Below, one piece after another: positions 22,335 to 31,126 of a stretch of 31,126 nt of DNA. A program made the position numbers and the translations under genes. The notes under the pieces are model-generated. The model had not been told where the DNA came from, ran no database searches, and saw only the letters and a list, made by a program, of their open reading frames with translations. Positions within the stretch are counted from its first letter, which is position 1, and every line of letters starts with the position of its first letter. Source of the DNA: a virus; IMG/VR virus record IMGVR_UViG_3300031974_002463, positions 1 through 31,126 of that record; one strand, 5' to 3'.

Positions 22335-24398
22335 TTATCCATCAAAGGTAAAGTGATACAAATTGCCTCCACGAGACAAGATGTACATATTTTCTCCAAC
22401 ATGATCTGCTTGCCAGCCCGCAATGTCAATACCGTAAGGCAGTTGCAGTGTTCTTTGTAATGTCCAGGTACCGTTTACAAGATCTCTACTACTGCACGTA
22501 AATTGCCCAATTGTATTTGCCCTAGGGGCATATAAAAAGAATTCTAAATAATCGGGTTGGATAGAATTATTCAAGTGTCTTACCAATAATCCAGTAATAT
22601 GTCCGCCGCTTGCAACTCCTGACGAAACTCTACCATATGGATCAAATCCTGCATTCACAGCCTTTGTATCTATAGCAGTATTAACAGAAAAACTACTATA
22701 TGCACTACCAAACTGTGCCCAACTTTGATTATTTGATGCAGACCATTGATATAAGTATTCATTATCTCTAAGCAACCAAAAATAAGACTCTATATTGTCT
22801 TCGCCCAGTCTTGATGTTTCAACACTGTGTCGCATACTAACCATATCAATTGATGAGTTTACATCAGTATTAACATTTTTAGTTTGTCTAGAAGTGGGTG
22901 GATTGATTAATGAGCCGCCATTGGAAGCATTTAATGCTAAAAATGGAGTGCCGGCACTATTGTATGCGTATGCATATTTTGTATTAGTAGAATGATATAA
23001 CCAATCTCCAAGTGTAAATGCAACCATATTGTTTGCTGTTCCGTCGATCCAACTACTTACATTAAAATTTGCTGTGCTTGAAAGAGATTTAATGTTCCAT
23101 CCTTCGCTTAAAGTAAGTTGATAAGTCGATTCATTTATTGTATCATAAAATCCAACAACGGTTCCTGCTTTGTTATTTGCATATAAACTCCCTGTGTTGT
23201 ATCTTCTAAGCATTTGGTATTGTTGTCTTACACCAGTTAATGATCCGGGTAATCCAATCATAGGATACCAAAAATCTTTTGTTTGATTAGTAGGATCAAC
23301 TGACGACAAGTCTTTAGTAGTATAATCAAATGCAGTAGTAAGAGGAAAGGTAATCAAAGAGGTTGAAGTCACAGGTGCCATAACTACTTGTGTTCCGGCT
23401 GCATTTATATGCCAACCACCATATGTACCAAATTCAGGAATAGTAAAAGGACCGGCTCTATCGTTAGACGTAACATTACTTGCTATAATATCCCACGGTG
23501 TACTCAGGTCCCATCTGTAATGAGTACCACTAGTGCCTCCTTGAGTATGTGCAGATACATAAACATAGTCTCTTGTAACTTGGAAAAAATCAGGATATTG
23601 TACGGCAGTAATAACTGTGCTAATACCGTCGTAAGTTGGTGTATTTGCAACAGGGTCGTTTCCTGTAAAACTGAATTGACGTATATATTGATATGAGTTG
23701 GCACTTTGGCCAACATCAGGTGTCATCAGCCATAGTTTACCTTCTTCAACATTAATTTGTGCATACTCGCTACGAGGTAACGGATGATCTGAAACAAATG
23801 TAGACATTGATCTTGTGCCGACTTTTGTGGAGGTGGATAAATCCCAGGCAGTTGTCAATGTCCATTTGTCAATTCTAGCACTTGATCCGGCACCTGTAAT
23901 TCCATAACATACAGTCCCTGCTGCATTAAATCCTATACCAGAGTCATAATGTTCAAAACAACTATCTGAGTTGTTGGATTGAAAACTTTTAAATTCGCCT
24001 GTACCTAATGCATACGGACTTGCAAATTTAATTTGACAACCACCTTCGGTATTGAGTCTGTAATAAATGTATGCATAAGTTCCGTCAGGATTAACATACA
24101 AATAATCTATTTGAGGGTTATTAATGGTATGATGTCTCCATCCTTCAACTTCTTGAAAGTTTTGAGGTTGACCTTGAATTCTAAGATTTGCAAGATTGAA
24201 GTTTTTTGAATTAGCATAACTACCAGTACTAGACCCTAATCCTCCAAAACTGCTACTCATGCTAACAGTATTACCAGTACTAATGCCAATATATGTCCCA
24301 AGCACACCTAGCACAAATGTACTAGGTTGTCCTTCAGAAACAAAAAAGTTTCTAATATCACTCATTGTTATAGTAGAGCCAGTTGCGGGTAAAGCCAT
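22335..24398 (-). CDS. Propeller-like tail or receptor-binding protein
   Basis: 687 aa. The N-terminus, MALPATGSTITMSDIRNFF, resembles short anchoring segments of marine phage tail proteins. Residues of about 75-687 contain recurrent blade-like units with an aromatic strand ending followed by a TxWD turn: KWTLTTAWDLSTSTKVG, YRWDLSTPWDIIASNV, ITFPLTTAFDYTTKDL and YQLTLSEGWNIKSLS. Further Y-x-Y and G-T-x-x-V strands lie between them, together suggesting a beta-propeller of four or more blades. This repeat style is common in phage proteins predicted to bind surface ligands. It lies directly downstream of the long fibre and is driven by a consensus sigma-70 promoter rather than a late box. Receptor binding is inference; a decorated baseplate protein is an alternative. 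Confidence 0.8.
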   Translation of the reverse strand: MALPATGSTITMSDIRNFFVSEGQPSTFVLGVLGTYIGISTGNTVSMSSSFGGLGSSTGSYANSKNFNLANLRIQGQPQNFQEVEGWRHHTINNPQIDYLYVNPDGTYAYIYYRLNTEGGCQIKFASPYALGTGEFKSFQSNNSDSCFEHYDSGIGFNAAGTVCYGITGAGSSARIDKWTLTTAWDLSTSTKVGTRSMSTFVSDHPLPRSEYAQINVEEGKLWLMTPDVGQSANSYQYIRQFSFTGNDPVANTPTYDGISTVITAVQYPDFFQVTRDYVYVSAHTQGGTSGTHYRWDLSTPWDIIASNVTSNDRAGPFTIPEFGTYGGWHINAAGTQVVMAPVTSTSLITFPLTTAFDYTTKDLSSVDPTNQTKDFWYPMIGLPGSLTGVRQQYQMLRRYNTGSLYANNKAGTVVGFYDTINESTYQLTLSEGWNIKSLSSTANFNVSSWIDGTANNMVAFTLGDWLYHSTNTKYAYAYNSAGTPFLALNASNGGSLINPPTSRQTKNVNTDVNSSIDMVSMRHSVETSRLGEDNIESYFWLLRDNEYLYQWSASNNQSWAQFGSAYSSFSVNTAIDTKAVNAGFDPYGRVSSGVASGGHITGLLVRHLNNSIQPDYLEFFLYAPRANTIGQFTCSSRDLVNGTWTLQRTLQLPYGIDIAGWQADHVGENMYILSRGGNLYHFTFDG

Positions 24399-24420
24399 AT
24401 TTTATATTCCGTTTCTTAAC

Positions 24421-24448
24421 ATTATAACATACTGTGTACGTGTGTCAA
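24421..24448 (-). promoter_or_regulatory. Consensus sigma-70 promoter (perfect -35, extended -10)
   Basis: The minus strand reads TTGACA (24448-24443), a 16-bp spacer, then TATAAT (24426-24421), preceded by TGT as an extended -10. Both hexamers match consensus exactly. The predicted leader to the ATG at 24398 is about 15-17 bases and contains AACGGA as a weak ribosome site. Confidence 0.88.
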
Positions 24449-24469
24449 GTAGCCGTTACCGGCTACTTG
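24446..24469 (-). terminator. Hairpin directly after the fibre stop codon
   Basis: A perfect 10-bp stem CAAGTAGCCG/CGGCTACTTG with a 4-base loop begins at the base after the fibre TAA. No T-run follows on the minus strand, so it may be a weak terminator, an RNA 3'-end stabiliser or a processing site. Its last bases form the start of the -35 box of the next promoter. Confidence 0.65.
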
Positions 24470-27400
24470 TTACTTATCTAATAATTTCTGAACCATAGAT
24501 TTTAATTCATCAATTTCTTTTTGTTGCTCTTTTATTGCTTCTATAAGAACCGGTGCAATACGTTCGTATTTTACAGTTAAATAATCTTTACCGCTTCTAC
24601 TGTTTTGTTCATCATCTAAGTCAAACGGTGCAGGAGCAACTGCCTCAGGTAATACTTCTTGAACTTCTTGTGCAAGTAAACCAACTTCACGTTTTTCTGT
24701 GTCAACATCAAGTCCCCACTTGTGACCTTCGTCTGTCCAATTATAAAGAACACCATTTAATGCTTTGACTTTGTCAAGTGCATTTGGAATGTTTTCAATG
24801 TTGGTTTTAAGTCTAGCATCCGAAGAGTATGCTGTAACTTCTCCAGGGAATAATGTATTACCGCTACCGTCTAAGATCGTTGCAGTTCTAGTTAAAGTAG
24901 TAAACACACCGCTATATTGTCTATGGTAATGAGGTTCTGTACCGTCGTCGCCTGTTGCTGCTTCCAAGTAACCTGCATTTGATCCAGTAGCAGCACCACC
25001 AAATCTCCATTGGTCGTTGTCGCCCATTGTACCTTGTGTACCACGGAATGCTGTACCGCTATTACTAAACAATATAGTTGCAGTTGCAGTATTGTTACCG
25101 CCTGTTCTCAAGAATCCTGTGCTGTCAATACCGTCAAGTGTATTAGCATCATCAGCACTAATACCGCTTAGTCCGCTACCGTCTCCACTAAATGATGTTG
25201 CACTAATATTACCGCTAATACTAATACTACCAGTACCGCTTAATGTACCTGTGAATGAATCATTTGCATCTGCACGTATAAAAGATCCGCTACTCAACCC
25301 ATCTAATTGGTCTGCATTAAGTCCGCTACCTGCACCATCGTTGCCACTGTGCCAAACTGTATATGCAGTTCCGTCAAAGGCATATTCTAGTCCATTTGCA
25401 CCTGATCTAATATCTAAATAATCATCACTAGTATCATTATACAAACGTAATCTGTTACCACTATCAACAAATTGAATATACGCTGCTCTTGTTGTTGATT
25501 GATAGAAACTCATATACGGATCACCTGCTGCATCAGTATCTTGTAGACGCAGCATTTCATTACCTGCTTTACTAATTGTAATCATACCTGATGTAGTATC
25601 ATCTGCATTACTACGTAAGAATGCTGTGCTATCAACACCGTCAAGTGTTGTAGCATCGACGCTAGTAAGTCCACTACCGTTACCAGTAAATGTACTTGTA
25701 CCAATGTTAATATTGCCAAACCCGCTTGTGATTTCGCCAGCATTTAGAGCACCAGTACCTGTTAAGTTACTGTATGTTCCTGATACACGAGCATTTGGAA
25801 CAGTACCCGAACCTAAATTATTTGCATTCAAATCAGTTAGTCCAGAACCGTTGCCGTTAAATGAACCACCGTAAATATCTCCTGCTACACCTAAACCGCC
25901 TCCTACTCTGACAGCACCTGTAGTTGTATTTGTTGATGCGCTAGTATCACTAAATGTTTTTACACCAGCCATACTTTGATTACCGCCTAGTCTGCTACCA
26001 GACACTGTACCAGTTGATAAGTTGCTTGCATTTAAACTGGTTAGTCCGCTACCATTACCAGTGAATGTATCGGTACCAATGTTAATACTGCCAAATCCGG
26101 CTGTAATACTACCACTGTTCAAAGCACCTGTACCTGTTATACTTCCTTGGTGCTGAACTATGCTTGTAGAGGCTATTCTTGCGTCAGGCACTGTACCACT
26201 TGACAAATTGCTTGCATTTAGTGTTGTAATACCACTGCCGTCACCTGTAAATATACTAGTGCCAATGTTGATATTACCAAAGCCTGTGCTAATACTGCCG
26301 CTGTTTAATATTCCAGTTCCTGTAATATCTGCTTGGTGTTGTGTTATACTACTAGATGTAATACGTGCATCTGCAATACTACCACTGGTAATATATTGAG
26401 CATCAATATCGCCAATGAAATTATCTGCACGTATGTCTTTGACAACAGCCAATCCACCGCTGATAATAACTGCTGCACTGCTATTGCTTGTAGCATTTGT
26501 TGCTTCTGTAAATGTAACAAAGTTGTTTGCAGTGAGTGTTGTAAATGCACCTGTAGAAGGAGTAACATTACCAATTGGTGTATTGTTGATTTGGCTAACA
26601 AACAAATCACCGTCGATGTACATATCTGCGTTAGTTCTTAAATCAAGTCTAACAATCATTTCGCCTAATGCACTTGCTAAGTTTGCGGCTGCTTTTGTTT
26701 CGCCAATTACAATTTCTGTTGCTGCCTGAGCCATTGCTAATGTAGTAGCATTATCTTTTAGTAAGTTAAATGTACCTGTTTCATCTGTATCAAGTGTATT
26801 ACCATTTACAAATAAATTTCCTGCAAAGTTTGCAGTAGCATTTGCAACACCAAAGTCACCAGTTGCTGCACCAATGTTGATATCTGTTGCTGCACCAAAT
26901 GCATTTACTGTTGTGGCAGTTGTATTAAGTAAATTAAATGTACCTTGGTTAGTTGTAAAGTCGCCACCGTCAACATTCAAATCTAAATCAACATCTAAAT
27001 TGTTGTTTACACTTGTTGTACCAGTAGTAGCACCAATGTCAATAGCGGTAGCAGCACCACCAAAGTTAATAGTCGTTGCTGTTGTATCCAGTAATCCCAT
27101 TGTAGCACTACCTGCAACAATACTTGTTGTTATAGTTGGACTTGTGCCAAATACTAATGCACCTGTTCCAGTTTCGTCACTTATAACGCCAGCAAGTTGA
27201 GCACTTGTTGTTGATGCAAATTGGCTTAATGGATCACCTATAATTGCTAATGTACCACTAGTTGGCAGTGTTATACTTGTAGCACCAGTTGTGGTAAGTC
27301 CTAGTGTATGAGCACCAGTATGCGTCAAATTACCGCCAAGAGTAATAGTTTTGCTACCATTGTTTACACCTGTACCACCATATGTTGGGTCAATAATTGT

Positions 27401-30400
27401 TGCTTGCCAAGTACCTGTTGCAATTGTACCTAATTGCTGTAGACTACTGTTTACAACTGCTGATCCTAGTGTAGTACTGTTGAGAACGCTCGCATCGTTA
27501 ATATAATAGGCTTTACCGCTTGCTAGGTTAAAGTCTTCACTGCTATCCCAACTTGTATTTGCGTTATCCCATGTTAAAGTAGCATTTGCACCATCTACAG
27601 TAATTCCTGCGCCATTTGCTGCTGCACCATCTGCTGCTCCGCTGGCAACAACAATATTCAAGTCATCAACTGTGAGTGTTGTACTGTTTATAGTTGTAGT
27701 TGCACCATTTACTGTAAGATTGCCTGTTATTGTTAAATCGCCTGCAATACCTGTATTACCTGTTGCATATGCAACAGTAAACTTAGTCAAACCATCACCA
27801 AACCCTAAGTCACCAGTTGCACCAATTTGCATACGTGATGTGCCTGCTGTTAAGAAATCAAGTTCGTCATTATCAGCGCCTGCACTTGTTTCTGGTCTAA
27901 TAAGTGTGTCTTGATCGACGTCTTTAACACCGCCTAGTGATCCCCAGTTACTTCCATCGTAACCTTCAAATGTACTATCGCTTGTGTTATAACGAATCTG
28001 ACCTTGTGCTTCAGGTGTTGAAATGCCTGTTTCTCCAGGACGTTGAGCACTTGAACCAACTGGTACTTTTACTGCTGTTGTATCAGTAAATTCTGAATAC
28101 CCTGTTACAGTCATTTTGCCACTTGTATTAATTCTCATACGCTCAGTAGGTGTATGCTGAATATCTCCGGTTGTCAAAACTTCACCTGTTTTAATAACTA
28201 CGTCACCACCTGTTGCATTACCTGTACCGTGTCCGCCTTCAATTGTAACAGCACCGCCTGCTATATCTACACCAATACCATCAGAACCTTTTATAGTTGC
28301 ATCTGTTGTAGAAGATTCTGCTTCTGCTCCTCCTAAAATAATTTTCTTATTTCTTAAAATTAAAGAGTTATCAATAGTTAAAGTTCCAGTTATTGCACTT
28401 AACGGGTCTGCTGTTACGTTAGCATCAGTTCTTACTGTAAATGATGTAGCGTTACTAGTTGCACCTACAACTGGCCAACTACCATCTAAATTTGTAATAC
28501 CACTGCTACCAAAATTAATAGTATCTCCTGCACGTACACCTAGTGTAAATGGAGTATATGTAAATGTGAGTGTAGTACTTGATAAAATAGTACCAGTTGT
28601 ATCATTACTTAAATATACATATTCGTCAGTGACACCACTGACTGTTGTATTTGCTGGAATACTTCCACTGCCCGTAATGAGCATACCTGCAAGCACTCCT
28701 GTTGTATCGCCTAAAGGTATTTCTTTTTCACCATTAGCAACTGGACCGTTTGTTGTTTGATTTACATCACCTAAGTTAACAACTACATCTTGAGATGATG
28801 TTGCTTCATAACTACTCGCAAAAGTGAATAAGTTTCTATTAGTAGAACTTTTACCTATTTTGATATTTGTAGCATCGCCGCCAATTTCTAAACTTGTTAC
28901 ATTATCATTGTAAACTTGTCCAGCACCTGTACTACTTGAAGTAAGTTTTGCAGATCCAACATCCAAACCCTCTGATAGATCTAGTGCCGTTCCCCATTCT
29001 GGTGTAGTACCGTTTGATTTAAGGAACGCATTGTTTCTACCAATGTTTAGTGTGTTTAAACTACCAGTTGTTTGTGCATACAAAATATCACCAATTGCAT
29101 ATGTACTGATGTTTGTACCGCCTCTATTTACAGGAACAAGACTTGTTAAGTTTGCAGGGTTTAAGAAATATGCACTATCTAATCCGTCTACTGTACCTGC
29201 ATCAATGACACCGTCTTTGATGAATACTTGTCCGCTTGCATCAGTTGCAACATTAAATTGTGTTTGCAAAAATCTACTTACACCTAATGTTGAAAATGTT
29301 CCAAGTGGATCATAGTCTGTATTTGATATACCAATGTTAACAGGATCGCCATAGAATTCATCATTTACACTGCTACCTGTTAGCGTAATTGGGTTGTCAG
29401 TTGTGTTTAATTTTTTCAATGTTTGTACAACAACTTTGTAAGAACTGTCACCAAACAATGTTGTGTCACTGTTAGCAACTCCTGCTGCTCCTAAACGTGA
29501 TGGAGATATCGTACCTGAAATAATATTTTCAGCATCGATGTTTGTAACAGCAAGAGTGTTCCAGTTTACTTTAACTCTACTTGACGTATTGATTACAGTG
29601 TTAACTTGCACGTTGTTTCTAATAATTCTCGCACTACCAATGCCTGCGTCTGTTAAATCTTCTGCATTTGTAACCAAGTCGTTAATACTGCTTAGTGCGT
29701 CACTTCTTAGTGCATGTAAAGTAAACGAACTTGTAGTTACACTACCTATAAAGAATCTAGAACCGCTGTCTATCTCTGCACCATTAATATCTGGTAAAGC
29801 ATTAGAAGTACTTCCGTCACTTAATGATTCTACTCTAATTGCATCACCAGTAGTATATCCATGATTTTGAACAACTACACTGTTATCTGTTGTATTGACT
29901 GTAAATCTTGTAATATTATGATTGTTGTTTGCCGGAGTGCTTGTAAACTCTACTTTGTTTAGTAGTGCAAAGCCTTCGTGCAATTCTATTGTATCTACGT
30001 CAATGACTTTTACATAATATACTTGGTCATTTAGCAAGCCGCCAATTGGAACATTTGCTAATGTATCATAAGTAACCGGATCCCCATTTGTAAATCCGTG
30101 ACTCGGAATATTTATTCTGTAATTTCCATAATCAACTGCACCACCTGCTCCTGAACCACCTGCTAAGAAGTTATGGGTAATAATATCATCTAAATTAATA
30201 TCACGGGCTTGTTGCACTGCTGTATTGTCTTCAACAAAGTCAATACTTGAACTACTTGCAACAAATAGTTCACCGCCTAAAATGTTTACATAAGCACGTT
30301 TTTCTATTGCAGTAATTTCAATTTGGAAGCCGCTACCTGTGCCACCAACATCTGATGCACTTACTCCTAATAAGTCGCCTTCTGCATATCCAATGCCGCC

Positions 30401-31126
30401 TCTTGTAATATCCACATCAGATACAGCCCCGGCTGTTACTGTAATGTTTCCTTTAGCACCAGTACCAGATCCGGTTATTGATGTTAAAGCAACATCTGCA
30501 TAAATTTGACTACCATTTGTCGGTGTATACAGTGTTCCGCCTACTATGTTTGCGTTATCTAAATTAGTTGCAACACCAAATCTTGTTTCTGTTACAGCAC
30601 CTTGAGCACCGCCATCAGCACTAGTTACAATACTAAGTGCTTGTCCGTCTGTTACAGAAAATGATCCAACATCGCTACCTGTGTTAGCAATAGTGAATGT
30701 AGTAGTAGTGGGTGTACTTAAAACTAAACCGTTTTGATTGAAAGTTTCATCATCTGTAGTTTGAACTCGAACATTATTATCAACATTCAAATTATGTGCG
30801 CCACTTGTAGTGACGGTAACAACGTTACTACTTCTTGCTAAGTTTGTTATTGTAGCACTTGTAAAAGTATAATTATCAGTTGTATCTAATGTTAAAAATT
30901 GACTAGTGTTACTACTACGTAAGAAGAAGTTATCAATAATTTCACTACTCACACCTTTACTTGTTATATTTACACCACTGTCAACGCCGTTAACATAAAT
31001 ATTTCCGCCACTTACTTCCCAAGGATCTCCTGTGCTATCGTCAGTAGCATCCCATGCTGCTCCAGTTGTAGCAACTAATATGTTTGTACTACTTGGATAA
31101 TCATTTTTTGCATAACCAATAGCACC
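24470..31126 (-). CDS. Very long tail fibre with S74 intramolecular chaperone; N-terminus beyond window
   Basis: At least 2218 aa. The frame stays open from the TAA at 24472-24470 to the right edge; a GTG at 30952 is internal, because 58 further codons upstream continue the same glycine/serine-rich style. The body is a beta-rich fibre of low complexity (G, N, S, T, D). It has recurrent GFGNINIGTSTFTGNGSGLT and NLSSGTVPDARI units, several LDGIDSTGFLR collagen-fibre-like modules and TTATTINFGGAATAIDIG units. The last 117 residues are a Peptidase_S74/endosialidase chaperone: SDARLKTNIENI at the start, VGLLAQEVQEVLPEAV, VKYERIAPVLIEAIKEQQ and a terminal coiled coil. Such domains trimerise the fibre and are then cut off just before the SD. 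Its role is host attachment. Confidence 0.93.
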   Translation of the reverse strand, partial: GAIGYAKNDYPSSTNILVATTGAAWDATDDSTGDPWEVSGGNIYVNGVDSGVNITSKGVSSEIIDNFFLRSSNTSQFLTLDTTDNYTFTSATITNLARSSNVVTVTTSGAHNLNVDNNVRVQTTDDETFNQNGLVLSTPTTTTFTIANTGSDVGSFSVTDGQALSIVTSADGGAQGAVTETRFGVATNLDNANIVGGTLYTPTNGSQIYADVALTSITGSGTGAKGNITVTAGAVSDVDITRGGIGYAEGDLLGVSASDVGGTGSGFQIEITAIEKRAYVNILGGELFVASSSSIDFVEDNTAVQQARDINLDDIITHNFLAGGSGAGGAVDYGNYRINIPSHGFTNGDPVTYDTLANVPIGGLLNDQVYYVKVIDVDTIELHEGFALLNKVEFTSTPANNNHNITRFTVNTTDNSVVVQNHGYTTGDAIRVESLSDGSTSNALPDINGAEIDSGSRFFIGSVTTSSFTLHALRSDALSSINDLVTNAEDLTDAGIGSARIIRNNVQVNTVINTSSRVKVNWNTLAVTNIDAENIISGTISPSRLGAAGVANSDTTLFGDSSYKVVVQTLKKLNTTDNPITLTGSSVNDEFYGDPVNIGISNTDYDPLGTFSTLGVSRFLQTQFNVATDASGQVFIKDGVIDAGTVDGLDSAYFLNPANLTSLVPVNRGGTNISTYAIGDILYAQTTGSLNTLNIGRNNAFLKSNGTTPEWGTALDLSEGLDVGSAKLTSSSTGAGQVYNDNVTSLEIGGDATNIKIGKSSTNRNLFTFASSYEATSSQDVVVNLGDVNQTTNGPVANGEKEIPLGDTTGVLAGMLITGSGSIPANTTVSGVTDEYVYLSNDTTGTILSSTTLTFTYTPFTLGVRAGDTINFGSSGITNLDGSWPVVGATSNATSFTVRTDANVTADPLSAITGTLTIDNSLILRNKKIILGGAEAESSTTDATIKGSDGIGVDIAGGAVTIEGGHGTGNATGGDVVIKTGEVLTTGDIQHTPTERMRINTSGKMTVTGYSEFTDTTAVKVPVGSSAQRPGETGISTPEAQGQIRYNTSDSTFEGYDGSNWGSLGGVKDVDQDTLIRPETSAGADNDELDFLTAGTSRMQIGATGDLGFGDGLTKFTVAYATGNTGIAGDLTITGNLTVNGATTTINSTTLTVDDLNIVVASGAADGAAANGAGITVDGANATLTWDNANTSWDSSEDFNLASGKAYYINDASVLNSTTLGSAVVNSSLQQLGTIATGTWQATIIDPTYGGTGVNNGSKTITLGGNLTHTGAHTLGLTTTGATSITLPTSGTLAIIGDPLSQFASTTSAQLAGVISDETGTGALVFGTSPTITTSIVAGSATMGLLDTTATTINFGGAATAIDIGATTGTTSVNNNLDVDLDLNVDGGDFTTNQGTFNLLNTTATTVNAFGAATDINIGAATGDFGVANATANFAGNLFVNGNTLDTDETGTFNLLKDNATTLAMAQAATEIVIGETKAAANLASALGEMIVRLDLRTNADMYIDGDLFVSQINNTPIGNVTPSTGAFTTLTANNFVTFTEATNATSNSSAAVIISGGLAVVKDIRADNFIGDIDAQYITSGSIADARITSSSITQHQADITGTGILNSGSISTGFGNINIGTSIFTGDGSGITTLNASNLSSGTVPDARIASTSIVQHQGSITGTGALNSGSITAGFGSINIGTDTFTGNGSGLTSLNASNLSTGTVSGSRLGGNQSMAGVKTFSDTSASTNTTTGAVRVGGGLGVAGDIYGGSFNGNGSGLTDLNANNLGSGTVPNARVSGTYSNLTGTGALNAGEITSGFGNINIGTSTFTGNGSGLTSVDATTLDGVDSTAFLRSNADDTTSGMITISKAGNEMLRLQDTDAAGDPYMSFYQSTTRAAYIQFVDSGNRLRLYNDTSDDYLDIRSGANGLEYAFDGTAYTVWHSGNDGAGSGLNADQLDGLSSGSFIRADANDSFTGTLSGTGSISISGNISATSFSGDGSGLSGISADDANTLDGIDSTGFLRTGGNNTATATILFSNSGTAFRGTQGTMGDNDQWRFGGAATGSNAGYLEAATGDDGTEPHYHRQYSGVFTTLTRTATILDGSGNTLFPGEVTAYSSDARLKTNIENIPNALDKVKALNGVLYNWTDEGHKWGLDVDTEKREVGLLAQEVQEVLPEAVAPAPFDLDDEQNSRSGKDYLTVKYERIAPVLIEAIKEQQKEIDELKSMVQKLLDK
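25640..26405 (-). repeat. Internal fibre repeats of roughly 180 bp
   Basis: Related segments begin near 25640, 26035 and 26215. Each encodes a NASNLSSGTVPDARI-type motif, a TGTGALNSGSITAGFG-type motif and a NINIGTSTFTGNGSGLT-type motif. The spacing between the last two copies is about 180 bases (60 residues), while the first is separated by an unrelated insert. Boundaries are approximate. Confidence 0.75.

Noticed and set aside
25017-25421. 134-aa plus-strand open frame opposite the fibre, and similar frames up to 29864
   Set aside because: These are proline-, leucine- and serine-rich shadows produced by the repetitive Gly/Asn/Ser codons of the fibre on the other strand.
25640-26405. Regularly recurring segments that might suggest a CRISPR array
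   Set aside because: The repeats are about 180 bases, imperfect, and in frame within the fibre gene; there are no short identical repeats with unique spacers.

Overview
The window is a stretch of a lytic, tailed double-stranded DNA phage of the T4-like myovirus type. Both terminase subunits, head completion protein gp4, neck proteins gp13 and gp14, tail completion protein gp15, tail sheath gp18 and tail tube gp19 can be recognised from their protein sequences. The DNA is AT-rich and densely packed, and several families (the tandem glycosyltransferase-like protein, the SGNH-like protein, the P-loop kinase, the S74 fibre, the long decorated sheath) are ones I associate with marine T4-like phages. 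A SAR11 or cyanobacterial host is plausible, but nothing here identifies it. There are no tRNA, rRNA, CRISPR or integration genes.

Layout, left to right. Bases 1-12025 are all on the minus strand (transcribed right to left): sheath gp18, tube gp19, a larger tube-fold protein, a small unknown protein, gp4, small terminase gp16, two proteins placed between the terminase subunits, large terminase gp17, and a conserved unknown gene cut by the left edge. Bases 12156-12659 (plus) hold a P-loop (dNMP-kinase-like) gene. Bases 12634-14153 (minus) hold gp13 followed by an SGNH-like hydrolase. Bases 14190-17495 (plus) hold gp14, gp15 and a Nudix hydrolase. Bases 17467-22279 (minus) are a three-gene operon: an unknown 125-aa protein, a small glycosyltransferase, and a 1284-aa protein made of about ten tandem glycosyltransferase-like repeats. 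Bases 22335-24398 (minus) encode a propeller-like tail protein. Bases 24470-31126 (minus) encode a very long fibre ending in an S74 self-processing chaperone; its N-terminus lies beyond the right edge.

Two regulatory styles are visible. Virion genes on the left carry T4-late-promoter-like boxes ([GC]NTAAATA) next to their starts, some so close that the mRNA would be leaderless. The kinase, the glycosyltransferase operon and the propeller gene instead have strong sigma-70 promoters with perfect TTGACA boxes. gp13 and gp14, normally co-directional, diverge from one 15-bp palindrome that forms a late box on each strand. Late units are separated by clear hairpin terminators.

Together the genes package DNA (gp16/gp17), finish the head (gp4, gp13, gp14), build the contractile tail (gp15, gp18, gp19 and the tube-fold protein), and supply adsorption structures (fibre, propeller). 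The glycosyltransferase module is the least described part. No gene-free stretch exceeds 300 bases; the longest gap, 12026-12155, holds two opposed promoters.
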